NCBI GenBank assembly: GCA_964642795.1
Contig: CAZXRQ010000002.1
Location: 1 to 63,888 of the forward strand
Source of the DNA: JAVVVD01 sp964642795
GTDB lineage: Bacteria > Bacillota > Clostridia > Christensenellales > CAG-138
Length of the DNA stretch: 63,888 nucleotides
Direction: 5' to 3'
Shown: positions 43,104 through 52,529 of the stretch, piece after piece
Layout of the letters: every line of letters begins with the position of its first letter
How positions within the stretch are numbered: the first letter of the stretch is position 1
Translations under genes and position numbers: made by a program
Notes under the pieces: generated by a model
Databases searched by the model: none
Seen by the model: the letters and a program-made list of their open reading frames with translations, nothing else
Told to the model about the DNA's origin: nothing

Positions 43104-43446
43104 AGAGCATCAGTCCTTTCGTTTGCTTGACTATCCGTCCGCAAGAAAAAGCAGCGGCGGGTATTGCTGATAAGTATTAGTGTAAATGACGCACAGTGTT
43201 TTCCGTGCTTGATATGAATAATTATATATGTTATATGTAATCTTCGCAACACGTAATAACAAAATTATACGAATTTACTGTCCGACGTATCGTCCGCACA
43301 AACGAACGCACATTCAGCACCGCGCAGCTGCAGCGCGGCTGCGATGGACAGGGTTCTTATTATATGGCCTGAGCCTATGAAGGGATTTACGTCAGCGCGA
43401 AAAAGAATCGCATATTAATGCGTGCTAACGGTATACCTGAATAAGT
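43104..43446. other. Intergenic region upstream of the large surface protein
   Basis: 343 bases between the surface protein start and rmd. It holds the Shine-Dalgarno, a leader of about 110 nt, the promoter at 43221-43249 and AT-rich sequence around it. The rest (43250-43446) shows a small GCGCAGCTGCAGCGC palindrome and nothing else I can name. Confidence 0.6.
43221..43249 (-). promoter_or_regulatory. Promoter of the 1477-aa surface protein gene
   Basis: TTGCGA - 17 nt - TATAAT on the minus strand, with a leader of about 110 nt before the GTG at 43103. Its presence argues the gene is expressed and that the frameshift is recent or an assembly error. Confidence 0.6.
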
Positions 43447-44397
43447 CTAAATCGTTATCGGCTTCCCCCGCCAATACTCCAAACAATCCTTTACGGTCTG
43501 CTCTATCGGGATCTCCGGACGCCAGCCCGTCGCGTCGGTCAGCTTGGAAATATCCGCCTGTATCACCGGCACGTCCGACGGCCTGAGCCTGTCGGGATCC
43601 GTCTCGACGTCCACCCTGCATTTTGCCTCAGCCAGTATCAGCTTAAGGATATCCGACATTTCATAGCAGCGGCCGGAGCCCACGTTATAGGTTTGGCCGG
43701 CCTGTCCTTTTTCCGCAAGAAGGCCGTATGCTCTTACGATATCCCGGACGTCGGTGAAATCGCGCTTTGCGGAGAGATCGCCCACCCGTATAACCGGCTC
43801 CTGCCGGCCGGCCTCTATATCGGCCACCTGTTTGCAAAAGCTCGAAACGGCAAACGCAGGCGCCTGGTGCGGGCCTATGTGGTTGAACGCGCGCACCATT
43901 ACGGCGTCCGCGCCGTACGCACTGTGGTGCATAGCGCCCAGCATATTCTGGCACGCCTTGGTCATTGCGTAATAATTCGCAGGATGCACCGGGGTCTCCT
44001 CGCCCACCGGCACCTCCTCCGGCCTTATTATACCATACTCCTCCGCCGAGCCTATCAGCAGCACCCGCGGCGCACATTCGCACACCCTTAACGCCTCCAG
44101 CAGGTTTACAGCGCCGTTGATATTGATGTTTATCGTCTGATACGGATTCTTCCACGAGGCGGCTACGGAGCTCTGCGCCGCCAGATGGAAAACACAGTCC
44201 GCGCGGACGTCGTTCAGCGCGCGGAGTACGGCGTCGAAATCCAGCACGTTAAGATCCATGCGTACCGCCTCCGGATCGCGTAAGACCTCGTTTTCCAGCT
44301 TGGTGGACACAACCGTCCAGCCTTTGTCCCTGGCAAGATGCTCTGTCAAGTATCCGCCCACAAAACCAGCGGCCCCGATAATTAGCGCTTTTTTCAT
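43447..44397 (-). CDS. rmd: GDP-6-deoxy-D-mannose reductase (GDP-rhamnose synthesis)
   Basis: Short-chain dehydrogenase (316 aa) that reduces GDP-4-dehydro-6-deoxymannose to GDP-D-rhamnose. The NAD(P) motif is GAAGFVGGYL and the catalytic YxxxK is YYAMTK; FNHIGPHQAPAFAVSSF is typical of Rmd. It is the last gene of the nucleotide-sugar operon, 9 bases after gmd, its substrate supplier. GDP-4-keto-6-deoxymannose could also feed other branches, but the Rmd signature favours D-rhamnose. Confidence 0.9.
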   Translation of the reverse strand: MKKALIIGAAGFVGGYLTEHLARDKGWTVVSTKLENEVLRDPEAVRMDLNVLDFDAVLRALNDVRADCVFHLAAQSSVAASWKNPYQTINININGAVNLLEALRVCECAPRVLLIGSAEEYGIIRPEEVPVGEETPVHPANYYAMTKACQNMLGAMHHSAYGADAVMVRAFNHIGPHQAPAFAVSSFCKQVADIEAGRQEPVIRVGDLSAKRDFTDVRDIVRAYGLLAEKGQAGQTYNVGSGRCYEMSDILKLILAEAKCRVDVETDPDRLRPSDVPVIQADISKLTDATGWRPEIPIEQTVKDCLEYWRGKPITI

Positions 44398-44406
44398 ATA
44401 TTATCC

Positions 44407-45429
44407 TTACTTCGACAGTTCGGATCTCACCAGCTCATAGTCGTTTTTCACCATGCGCTCCACGAGCTGGTCAAAGGATATTTCGCGTTTCCAGCCCAGC
44501 ACGCGCTCGGCCTTGCCCGGGTCTCCAAGCAGCACCTCGACCTCCGCCGGGCGGAAAAACTGCGGGTTGATCCTTACCAGCACCCTTCCATTCGCCGTAT
44601 CAACGCCGGTCTCATCGAGGCCTTCTCCCTGCCAGCGTATTTCAATATCGAGATGCTTGAACGCTGCGTCTACAAAATCCCGTACCGTTCTGGTTTCTCC
44701 GGTAGCTATCACATAATCGTCCGGCTCGTCTTTTTGCAGCATCAGCCACATGGCGCGCACATAATCGGCGGAGTGGCCCCAATCGCGCTTTGCGGATATG
44801 TTGCCAAGCTCCAGATGATCCTGCAGCCCCAGCTTTATCCGGGCGGCGGTATCGGTTATCTTGCGCGTTACGAATTCCTTGCCGCGGCGCTCGGACTCGT
44901 GGTTAAACAGTATACCAGAGCAGGCATGTATCCCGTAGCTCTCCCGGTAGTTCTTGGTTATCCAGTGCCCGTACAGCTTGGCCACCCCGTACGGGCTGCG
45001 CGGATAAAACGGCGTGGTCTCGCGCTGCGGCGTCTCCTGCACAAGGCCGAACATCTCCGATGTGGACGCCTGATAGAACCTGCATTCCGGCTTGACAGTG
45101 CGTATCGCCTCCAGCATATTCATAACGCCTATGCCGTCTATCTCCGCGGTGGCCAGCGGCTGTTCCCAGCTTGTGGCTACAAAGGACTGTGCGGCAAGAT
45201 TGTACACCTCGTCAGCCTGCGATATGCGCATTGCGGATATCAGCGAAACGATATCCGTCATATCGGCATATATCAGCTTTACCCGGTCCCTGATATGGCC
45301 TATATTGCCATAGTCCACAACGCTTTTGCGGCGCATGATCCCATACACCTCATAGTCCTTGTCCAGCAGCAGCTCGGCAAGATATGAGCCGTCCTGCCCT
45401 GTTATTCCGGTTATCAACGCTCTTTTCAT
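44407..45429 (-). CDS. gmd: GDP-mannose 4,6-dehydratase
   Basis: Converts GDP-D-mannose to GDP-4-dehydro-6-deoxy-D-mannose. The 340-aa product has ALITGITGQDGSYLAELL at the N-terminus, the catalytic region ASTSEMFGLVQETPQRE and YxxxK in SPYGVAKLYGHW, and HESERRGKEFVTRKIT. The ATG at 45429 overlaps the stop of the glycosyltransferase before it (ATGA) and has AAGGAAG before it; the longer in-frame form lies wholly inside that gene. Confidence 0.96.
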   Translation of the reverse strand: MKRALITGITGQDGSYLAELLLDKDYEVYGIMRRKSVVDYGNIGHIRDRVKLIYADMTDIVSLISAMRISQADEVYNLAAQSFVATSWEQPLATAEIDGIGVMNMLEAIRTVKPECRFYQASTSEMFGLVQETPQRETTPFYPRSPYGVAKLYGHWITKNYRESYGIHACSGILFNHESERRGKEFVTRKITDTAARIKLGLQDHLELGNISAKRDWGHSADYVRAMWLMLQKDEPDDYVIATGETRTVRDFVDAAFKHLDIEIRWQGEGLDETGVDTANGRVLVRINPQFFRPAEVEVLLGDPGKAERVLGWKREISFDQLVERMVKNDYELVRSELSK

Positions 45430-46565
45430 GCTTCTTCCTTCCCCGCACACAGTCTTTTATATTCCGCCAGCACACCGTCCAGCATGGTACTCAGACGGAA
45501 GGTGCTTTCGACGCGCGCCCGCGCCGCCTTACCGTATCGTATACGCAGCTCCGCATCGCCGGCAAGCTTATCTATTGCTTCGGCGAGCGCCTGTGCGTCG
45601 CCCGGCTCCACGGTGAACCCCGTCTGCCCGTCCAGGCTTACGCAGGGCACGCCGGATTTCAGGTTGGTGTTTATCACGGGCTTGCCAAACGCCATGGCCT
45701 CTATCTGTACCAGACCGAACGCCTCGCTTTTGGCGATCGACGGCAATATGAAAACATCACAGTCCGCCATCTCCCGGTAAAGCGCATCGTCGGACGCCCT
45801 GCCCAAAAATCTGACTCTGTCCGAAACGCCGTATTCCTGCGCAAGCGAGTGCAGCCGCTCCGCCAGCGGCCCGTCGCCTATCATGGTTAATACGCAGTCA
45901 GTCCTGACCTTCGCAAAAGCCAGAAGCAGCACCTCGCAGCCCTTGTAGTACACCAGCCTGCCCGTGAAAAGCAGCTTCACGGGGCCGTCCGCCGCCCTGT
46001 GCTCAGCGGCCGTTACCTTACATGCGTCCAGCCTCTCATCACTTATGCCAAACGGGATGATGTGGCACTTTTCGCGGTATTGGCCAAGGTAGCTTGAGCC
46101 GTCCAGCAGGCCCTGCGTGGAAACGATTATGCTATCCGCACGCTTGAGCATACGCTTCATTATGGGCTTGTACAGCAGCATCAGCTTCTTTTGGCGTACT
46201 ATGTCGCTATGCCACCATACCGCGACCTTGCCTTGATAGCCGGACAGCAGTATCGCCAGATCTCCCAGCGGAAACGGCATATGCAGCTGCAGCACGTCGG
46301 CGTTTGCAGCCGCCTTTTTTACGTCGCGCAGATACGAAAACGACAGCGGCATGGATCCAAGCATACCGATACTTCCGCTTCGCACCACAGGCACGCCGTT
46401 TACCATGTCGGTCTGCGTTTTTTTTGAGCGGCTGCACACCAGCACGCTGGCGTCCGTCCTGTCCCTCAGCCCCTCCGCCAGCTGCTGGGCAACGACCTCT
46501 ATGCCGCCTATCTCCGGATAGTACAGCTTGTTAAGCTGCACCACGCGCAGTTTTTTTTCACCCAT
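45426..46565 (-). CDS. Family 4 glycosyltransferase
   Basis: A 379-aa GT-B enzyme. The N-terminal domain has YYPEIGGIEVVAQQLAEGL; the nucleotide-sugar domain has LLFTGRLVYYKGCEVLL and SEAFGLVQIEAMAFGKPVI, the EX7E motif of GT4. It overlaps the preceding GT by 8 bases and gmd by 4. It likely adds mannose or rhamnose from the GDP sugars made by this operon to a surface glycan; the acceptor is unknown. Confidence 0.92.
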   Translation of the reverse strand: MGEKKLRVVQLNKLYYPEIGGIEVVAQQLAEGLRDRTDASVLVCSRSKKTQTDMVNGVPVVRSGSIGMLGSMPLSFSYLRDVKKAAANADVLQLHMPFPLGDLAILLSGYQGKVAVWWHSDIVRQKKLMLLYKPIMKRMLKRADSIIVSTQGLLDGSSYLGQYREKCHIIPFGISDERLDACKVTAAEHRAADGPVKLLFTGRLVYYKGCEVLLLAFAKVRTDCVLTMIGDGPLAERLHSLAQEYGVSDRVRFLGRASDDALYREMADCDVFILPSIAKSEAFGLVQIEAMAFGKPVINTNLKSGVPCVSLDGQTGFTVEPGDAQALAEAIDKLAGDAELRIRYGKAARARVESTFRLSTMLDGVLAEYKRLCAGKEEA

Positions 46566-47754
46566 TCTTCAGCACCTTCTCATACACCCTTATGTACTCC
46601 TCCGCGGCCTTTTCCCATGTGAACCCCGCCGCCTGTTCCACGCCTTTTCTGCCAAGCTCGCGCCGCAGCCCGTCGTCTGCGCACACCCGTACCATCGCAT
46701 CCGCCCAGCCCTGCGTGTCATACGGGTCAAGCAGTATCGCGGCGTCCCCGCACGCCTCGGGCAGCGACGCCGCGTTAGAGCATATCACAGGCGTGCCGCA
46801 CGCCATAGCCTCCAGCGGAGGCAGACCGAATCCCTCGTACAGCGACGGGAACAAAAATGCCGTCGCGCCCTTCATCAGCGGGGCGACGNNNNNNNNNNNN
46901 NNNNNNNNNNNNNNNNNNNNNNNNNNNNNNNNNNNNNNNNNNNNNNNNNNNNNNNNNNNNNNNNNNNNNNNNNNNNNNNNNNNNNNNNCCAGCGCTTCAA
47001 GCCCGGCGCGCTGCCAGCCGGTGCCGCCCAGCACCAGCTGCGGAATATCCGGTTGCCCGTCCGCCGCTGCCGCATATGCGTTTAGCAGCATGGTCAGATT
47101 CTTGTGCGGCACCAGCGACGCAACATAAAAAATGTAATCGCCCTCTATTCCGCAAGCCGCCTTTGCTTCCGCTACCTCGGCAGTCGGGATGGCCGCATTG
47201 AACCTGCCGCCATCCACCCCCAGATATACCACAGTAAGCTTATCCTCTGAAAGCGTGCTGAATCGCAGTATCTCGCCTTTGGAATACTCCGAGTCAGTAA
47301 TTATGTGCGCCGCCCTTTTGCAGGACTTTTTCCATTTAACGCGCCATTCGAGTATCTGTTTTTTCGTCCTCCACTCGGGATGAGCCAGTACTGATACGTC
47401 GTGCACAGTACTGATCAATTTCCCTTTAGCTCCTACCGGGATAAGGTTGTTCTGAAAATGCGTGATATCCGCTTTCGCGTCAAAAAACCATCTGTACATC
47501 AGCGGCAAAAAAAAGCTTATGCTTGAATACCATTTCCCCTTCAGTTTATTGCTTGGGCAGAGTATCGCTCCCCGGCTCGCAAAGCCCTCTATCAGCGCAA
47601 GCTCTGCTTTTGTCTTTCCTTTTATAAAATAGTACAGCACCGTTTCTATGGAATCATGCTTGAGCATCTCGTCTATGATACTCACCATAACGTAACCTAT
47701 ACCGCCCGGAACCTCCGCGCTGGTAAGCGGCTGTACATCAAACGCTACTCTCAT
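46558..47754 (-). CDS. Family 4 glycosyltransferase, interrupted by a 100-N gap
   Basis: A GT4 enzyme (398 codons as written). The C-terminal EX7E segment (YEGFGLPPLEAMACGTPVI) matches the next upstream GT exactly. Positions 46889-46988 are Ns. In the sister gene the equivalent stretch is 58 bases, so the true protein would be about 384 aa; the 42-base difference keeps frame. The N-terminal half differs from its sister (FDVQPLTSAEVPGGIGYVM). Overlaps neighbours by 4 and 8 bases. Confidence 0.88.
   Translation of the reverse strand: MRVAFDVQPLTSAEVPGGIGYVMVSIIDEMLKHDSIETVLYYFIKGKTKAELALIEGFASRGAILCPSNKLKGKWYSSISFFLPLMYRWFFDAKADITHFQNNLIPVGAKGKLISTVHDVSVLAHPEWRTKKQILEWRVKWKKSCKRAAHIITDSEYSKGEILRFSTLSEDKLTVVYLGVDGGRFNAAIPTAEVAEAKAACGIEGDYIFYVASLVPHKNLTMLLNAYAAAADGQPDIPQLVLGGTGWQRAGLEALXXXXXXXXXXXXXXXXXXXXXXXXXXXXXXXXXXVAPLMKGATAFLFPSLYEGFGLPPLEAMACGTPVICSNAASLPEACGDAAILLDPYDTQGWADAMVRVCADDGLRRELGRKGVEQAAGFTWEKAAEEYIRVYEKVLKNG
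46622..47043 (-). repeat. Duplicated block in tandem glycosyltransferase genes, copy 1 (contains the gap)
   Basis: 46622-46888 is identical to 47809-48075 (267 bases), and 46989-47043 is identical to 48134-48188 (55 bases). The Ns between stand for 58 bases in the other copy. Confidence 0.92.
46889..46988. other. Scaffold gap of 100 Ns
   Basis: A conventional-size gap inside a recent duplication. Comparison with the sister gene puts the missing length at about 58 bases. Confidence 0.98.
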
Positions 47755-48896
47755 AGCATCACCTTTCTATATACATCAAGTACCTGCTCCAATGCGGCGT
47801 CCCACGAAAACCCCGCCGCCTGTTCCACGCCTTTTCTGCCAAGCTCGCGCCGCAGCCCGTCGTCTGCGCACACCCGTACCATCGCATCCGCCCAGCCCTG
47901 CGTGTCATACGGGTCAAGCAGTATCGCGGCGTCCCCGCACGCCTCGGGCAGCGACGCCGCGTTAGAGCATATCACAGGCGTGCCGCACGCCATAGCCTCC
48001 AGCGGAGGCAGACCGAATCCCTCGTACAGCGACGGGAACAAAAATGCCGTCGCGCCCTTCATCAGCGGGGCGACGTACCGGTCCTCAACATAGCCGATAA
48101 ACCTTGCCCTGTTATCTACATTCAGCTCGCGCACCAGCGCTTCAAGCCCGGCGCGCTGCCAGCCGGTGCCGCCCAGCACCAGCTGCGGTATATCGGGATT
48201 TGCGCCTGCGGCCGCCGCATATGCGCGTATCAGCCCTTCAACGTTTTTCTGAGGCGCAAGCGACGCTAAATACAGCAGGTAGTCTCCTTCCACGCCGTAA
48301 GCCCGTTTTGCGGCATGGATATCAGCAGGGCAGTTATCGCTTGAAAATCTTTCGTGATCTATTCCGGGATAAATCACGGTCACCTTCTCTTTGGGCACAC
48401 CGAATGATCTTGTTATTTCAATATTGGAAAATTCCGAGTCCGTAATGATATGATCCGGCCTTGTGCAGCCGCGCCGGCCGCAGGTCAGCATACGCCAGCG
48501 CTGACCGGAGCGCGTCCATTCGGGATGCGTCTTAGGCAATACGTCGTGCACGGTGGTAACGGTCCTGCCTTTGACAAACGGCGGCGTATAGTTGTTCTGG
48601 ATATGCGTAACATCCACGTCCGCATGAAAAAACCACCTGTACGGTATGGGAAGCAGCGTGGTAAGCAGCTCGTACACCCTGTGGTGCAGCCAGCGGCACG
48701 GCGCAAGATGCGCGCCGCGCTTTTCATATTCGTCCACCAGCGCAAGCTCGCCGGCGGATTTCCCCGCGGCGAAGTAGTATAAATACACCTCGCACCCGTC
48801 CGCGCCAAGCAGTCCCTCGACGACGTTCTGCGCAACATAGCCTATTCCGGTCCTGTTCAGTGAAATCAGCGATTGTACGTCTATCGCTATCTTCAT
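47751..48896 (-). CDS. Family 4 glycosyltransferase
   Basis: A 381-aa GT4 enzyme, sister of the gene that follows it. N-terminal AIDVQSLISLNRTGIGYVAQ, sugar-nucleotide domain YLLYLASLAPQKNVEGLI, VLGGTGWQRAG and the EX7E segment SLYEGFGLPPLEAMACG. The ATG at 48896 was chosen because in-frame sequence before it overlaps the manC stop; GGAGG lies 13 bases upstream and CGGAGA next to the start. Overlaps the following GT by 4 bases. Confidence 0.93.
   Translation of the reverse strand: MKIAIDVQSLISLNRTGIGYVAQNVVEGLLGADGCEVYLYYFAAGKSAGELALVDEYEKRGAHLAPCRWLHHRVYELLTTLLPIPYRWFFHADVDVTHIQNNYTPPFVKGRTVTTVHDVLPKTHPEWTRSGQRWRMLTCGRRGCTRPDHIITDSEFSNIEITRSFGVPKEKVTVIYPGIDHERFSSDNCPADIHAAKRAYGVEGDYLLYLASLAPQKNVEGLIRAYAAAAGANPDIPQLVLGGTGWQRAGLEALVRELNVDNRARFIGYVEDRYVAPLMKGATAFLFPSLYEGFGLPPLEAMACGTPVICSNAASLPEACGDAAILLDPYDTQGWADAMVRVCADDGLRRELGRKGVEQAAGFSWDAALEQVLDVYRKVML
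47809..48188 (-). repeat. Duplicated block in tandem glycosyltransferase genes, copy 2
   Basis: 380 bases covering the C-terminal catalytic part; the resolved 322 bases match copy 1 without a difference. Confidence 0.92.
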
Positions 48897-48903
48897 TCTC
48901 CGG

Positions 48904-50280
48904 TTACTTCCTCCCAAAATCGTCCTCAAAGCGGACTATGTCGTCCTCTCCGAGGTATTGGCCCGACTGCACCTCTATTACCTCCAGCAGGAGCTTGCCC
49001 CTGTTTGCAAGGCGGTGTTTATTGCCGGTGTTCACAAATATGCTCTCCCCGCTGCGGACAAGATGATCCTCCCCGTCCACGGTAACCGTGGCGGTGCCTC
49101 GCACCACTATCCAATGCTCGCTGCGGTGATAGTGCATCTGGTAGCTCAGCTGCTTGTCCGGCAGCACGGTAAGGCGCTTTATCTTGTAAAAGTCGCCCTC
49201 CTCAAGTATCGTAAACGAGCCCCACGGACGGTATTCAGTAAGGTGGTAATCGGTGCGCCGGTCTCCGCGGGCTTTAAGCGTTTCGAATACGGCCTTGACG
49301 TCCTGCGTATGTTCCCTTTTGCAAATAAGCATCGCGTCGTCCTGATCCACCACCACCAGGTCGTCCACCCCGACCAGCGCGCAAAGCTTGTTTTCGCCCG
49401 CATACACCATGTTGCCGGCGGCGTCTATGAGAACCTCGTCCTTGAAGGTTATGTTGCCGTTATCGTCCTTTTTATCGGCGTAATAGTCGTAAAACGTGGC
49501 AAAGCTGCCTATGTCGTTCCACTCGATATCCAGCGGCAGCACCGCCACACGGCTGCTTTTTTCCATAAGGCCGTAGTCTATGGATATCTTGGGCGCATTA
49601 TTAAAGCATTCCTCCGTATCGTCGCTTTGGAAGGCTTCATACACCTGCGGCGAATGTGCCTTTACCTCGTCAACGAACAATGCGGTATTGAACATGAACA
49701 TGCCGCTGTTCCAGAGATAACCGCTGTCGACATATTTCTTCGCCGTTTCGTAATCCGGCTTCTCCTTGAACTCCGCAACCTCGTACCCCGCGCAAAGCCG
49801 CTTGCCCGGCATGATGTAGCCAAAACCGGTTTCCGGGAAGGTTGGCTTCACGCCGAACGTGCAGATGTATCTTGCCGCAAGCTCCGCGCCGGAGCTTACC
49901 TGCGCAGCAAAGCTGCCCGCGTCGGGGATCAGATGGTCGCTCGTCATCACGATCACGGTATCCTCGCCGCTTTCGCGTATCGCCTTGACGCCGTTGTATA
50001 TCGCGGGCAGGGTGTTTTTCGCCTGGGGCTCAAGCAGAATGTTGACCGCCTCCGACGGGTAGCCCATCTCGTCGATCTGCCCCCGGATGATAAACTCATA
50101 ATCCCTGTTCGTAACTACGAATATATCCTCCAGCGTACAAAGCTCGAAGCAGCGGTCGATCGTCAGCTGGAAAAAGGATTTTTCCATTCCCTTCAGCTTG
50201 ATGAACTGCTTGGGATACTTGCCGCGGCTCAGCGGCCACAATCTCGTGCCGGACCCGCCGGCCATTACGATCGCTTTCAT
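48904..50280 (-). CDS. manC: Mannose-1-phosphate guanylyltransferase / mannose-6-phosphate isomerase
   Basis: Bifunctional 458-aa enzyme making GDP-mannose. The N-terminal transferase domain has VMAGGSGTRLWPLSRGKYPK and FKEKPDYETAKKY; the C-terminal cupin (about 345-455) has LSYQMHYHRSEHWIVVRGTA and metal-ligand His/Glu residues of type II phosphomannose isomerase. It opens the operon manC-GT-GT-GT-gmd-rmd and supplies GDP-mannose to gmd. Confidence 0.95.
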   Translation of the reverse strand: MKAIVMAGGSGTRLWPLSRGKYPKQFIKLKGMEKSFFQLTIDRCFELCTLEDIFVVTNRDYEFIIRGQIDEMGYPSEAVNILLEPQAKNTLPAIYNGVKAIRESGEDTVIVMTSDHLIPDAGSFAAQVSSGAELAARYICTFGVKPTFPETGFGYIMPGKRLCAGYEVAEFKEKPDYETAKKYVDSGYLWNSGMFMFNTALFVDEVKAHSPQVYEAFQSDDTEECFNNAPKISIDYGLMEKSSRVAVLPLDIEWNDIGSFATFYDYYADKKDDNGNITFKDEVLIDAAGNMVYAGENKLCALVGVDDLVVVDQDDAMLICKREHTQDVKAVFETLKARGDRRTDYHLTEYRPWGSFTILEEGDFYKIKRLTVLPDKQLSYQMHYHRSEHWIVVRGTATVTVDGEDHLVRSGESIFVNTGNKHRLANRGKLLLEVIEVQSGQYLGEDDIVRFEDDFGRK

Positions 50281-50364
50281 ATTATTGCTTTTCTCCTGCT
50301 GAATTTTCGACTGAATTCACTATAACATTACATATTCCGGGTGTCAACGCTGCGCGCGTCCGGG

Positions 50365-52131
50365 TCATTTTGCCGCCTTCTGCGACAATATCGTGTCCGC
50401 CAGAAAACGCAGCCTCTCCATACGCGAATCCGCTTCCGCCGCCGTTTTCGCCTGCACACCGATATACAGCTTTATCTTGGGCTCCGTGCCGGAAGGTCTT
50501 AGCACCAGCCAGCAGCCGTCCGCAAATATCAGCTTGATAACGTTGGAGCCGGGCAGATACAGCTTTTCGCTTGCACCGCTCGCGCAGATAATGCGCGTGG
50601 ACGTAAGATAATCCTCAACGGCGTACAGCGCCTCGTCCTTGATCAGGGCCATACAGTCGTTTCGCAGGTATTCCATCAGCCACGCAATATGCGCCTTGCC
50701 CTCCGCACCGTAAAACGTTCTCGATATCTGCCCGTCCAAATAATAGCCGTACTGCGCATACAGCGCTTCCAGGGCGGCGCTAAGCGTCATACCCTGCGTT
50801 TTATAGTACAGCGCCAGCTCGCATATCAGCGCCGCAGCTATAACGGCGTCCTTGTCCCGTACAAAATCCCCGGCGAGATAGCCGTAGCTCTCCTCAAAGC
50901 CGAACAGCATACTGTGCTCCCCGGTCTCGCTCCATTTTTCGGCCAGCTCGCCTATATATTTGAACCCGGTAAGCGTTTCGGCCACCGTTACGCCGTTTTC
51001 GGCGCAAAACGGCTTTATAAAATCGGATGTGACTATGGTCTTAATCACCGCGGGCGCCTCCGGCATCCCGTTCAGCTCCTTTTCCGAGCAGATGATGTAA
51101 TGGCACAGCAGCGCGCCTATCTGGTTGCCGGTAAGCCGCACGTAGCCCTGCCCGCCGCAGCTTGCCAGCACCCCTATGCGGTCACAGTCGGGATCGGTGG
51201 CGAGTATGATATCCGGCGCAGAGCTGCCGGCCTGCCGCAGCGCCGCACCAAAGGCCGCCTCGTCCTCCGGGTTGGGGTACTCTACCCCGGGAAACTCCCC
51301 GTCCTCCTGCGCCTGCGCCGCCACCAGCGCTACGCCGCAGCCCAGCTCTGCAAGCGTTCTCCACACCGGGATGCGGCCCGTACCGAACAGCGGCGAGTAC
51401 AGCACGCTAAGCTCACCTGCCCGGTCGCGCAACAATTCTTTTCTTATTGTAAGCCGTTTTACCCGTCCGATGTATTCAACGTCAAACTCCCCGCCTATAT
51501 CGTTGATATACGCTGCGTCCGCTTCCCCCTGCGGGATATCGCGCAGAATATCGTACCTTTCGATGTGTCCGGCAACCCCCTTTGCCGTATCGTCGGTTAT
51601 CTGCACACCGGACGGCCCGTATACCTTATAGCCGTTGTATTGCTTGGGATTGTGCGAGGCCGTTATCACCACCCCGCCCGACGCGCCAAAGTACCTTACT
51701 GCAAACGAGAGCATAGGCGTGGGCCGCGGGGCCGCGAATATGTGTACCTTTACCCGGTTCAACGAAAATACCCGCGCCGCCTCCAGCGCGAACTCACGCG
51801 ACATATTGCGCGTATCGTATGCAATGCAGACCGAGGGGTTCGGCCCCTGCTCCTTCAGATATGCGGCAAAGCCCTGCGTCGCTGCTGCGACCATAAGCGT
51901 ATTTATTCGGTTGGTGCCCGCGCCCATCAGCCCGCGTATGCCGCCGGTACCGAAGCTCAGCCGGCAGTAGAACCTGTCCGCAAGCTCTGCTTCATCCACA
52001 ATATGCCGCAGCTCGTCCTTTAGCCGTTCAGGAACGGTATCGCTGCCCAGCCACAGCTCGCGCTGACGTAAAGCGCCCTCTATATCCGGCGCGGATGCTT
52101 TTATAGTATCGTTATCCATATATGCGGTCAT
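50365..52131 (-). CDS. Phosphoglucomutase/phosphomannomutase
   Basis: A 588-aa alpha-D-phosphohexomutase. Catalytic Ser loop TASHNPKQYNGYKVYG, metal loop ATDPDCDRIG, sugar-binding loop GFEESYGYL and phosphate-binding loop RPSGTEPKIKLYIG are all intact. The length fits the long PgcA-type branch. The gene is 84 bases before manC and probably supplies mannose-1-phosphate, though glucose-1-phosphate is equally possible. The ATG at 52131 follows GGGGGG closely; MDND at 52119 is an alternative. Confidence 0.93.
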   Translation of the reverse strand: MTAYMDNDTIKASAPDIEGALRQRELWLGSDTVPERLKDELRHIVDEAELADRFYCRLSFGTGGIRGLMGAGTNRINTLMVAAATQGFAAYLKEQGPNPSVCIAYDTRNMSREFALEAARVFSLNRVKVHIFAAPRPTPMLSFAVRYFGASGGVVITASHNPKQYNGYKVYGPSGVQITDDTAKGVAGHIERYDILRDIPQGEADAAYINDIGGEFDVEYIGRVKRLTIRKELLRDRAGELSVLYSPLFGTGRIPVWRTLAELGCGVALVAAQAQEDGEFPGVEYPNPEDEAAFGAALRQAGSSAPDIILATDPDCDRIGVLASCGGQGYVRLTGNQIGALLCHYIICSEKELNGMPEAPAVIKTIVTSDFIKPFCAENGVTVAETLTGFKYIGELAEKWSETGEHSMLFGFEESYGYLAGDFVRDKDAVIAAALICELALYYKTQGMTLSAALEALYAQYGYYLDGQISRTFYGAEGKAHIAWLMEYLRNDCMALIKDEALYAVEDYLTSTRIICASGASEKLYLPGSNVIKLIFADGCWLVLRPSGTEPKIKLYIGVQAKTAAEADSRMERLRFLADTILSQKAAK

Positions 52132-52284
52132 CGCCCCCCGTCCGGCATGAAACAGCCGTATTCTACTGCGTCTATTATGCCATATTTATACGGTTATCTC
52201 AATCGTATGTTTAACGCCCTCGCATACCAAAAGCGCGCCTCCAGCTCCCGGGCGGCGCGCCATTGCATACTTATTGCGATATTC

Positions 52285-52527
52285 TCAATCGTTGTGTGTC
52301 AGCTGCGTGTAGCGTTCTCCGCCGTCGTCGCGGTATACGGCTTCAACGTCCGCATCCATATCGGACAGGCACGGTTCCTCCGCCTCGTAGCGCACACAGG
52401 TGCCGCAGGAGGAGCTGAGCCTCCGCGGCACCGGCGTCATCTTCGCTGATATTCCCTTTTCGCCCAGCGTCCGCGCCGTCATCAATGCGGACAGATGGGT
52501 ATGGAATGTGGCGATGAAACTCGTCAT
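52285..52527 (-). CDS. DUF3343 family protein
   Basis: An 80-aa protein with the DUF3343 layout: FHTHLSALMTARTLGEKGIS, then PVPRRLSSSCGTCVRY with two Cys. DUF3343 genes commonly sit in selenium and sulfur clusters next to yedF/selD, and the Cys pair suggests chalcogen handling. It starts 2 bases after the TusA-like gene and ends the YedE operon. Confidence 0.8.
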   Translation of the reverse strand: MTSFIATFHTHLSALMTARTLGEKGISAKMTPVPRRLSSSCGTCVRYEAEEPCLSDMDADVEAVYRDDGGERYTQLTHND

Positions 52528-52529
52528 GC

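Noticed and set aside
46889..46988. Frameshift in the gapped glycosyltransferase
   Set aside because: The gap replaces 58 bases in the sister gene; 100 minus 58 is 42, a multiple of 3, so the frame is consistent on both sides.
48958..50325. 455-codon plus-strand frame opposite manC
   Set aside because: manC has all catalytic motifs; the opposite frame has none and is explained by codon-position bias.
50689..52023. 444-codon plus-strand frame opposite the phosphohexomutase
   Set aside because: Shadow of a gene with intact active-site loops.
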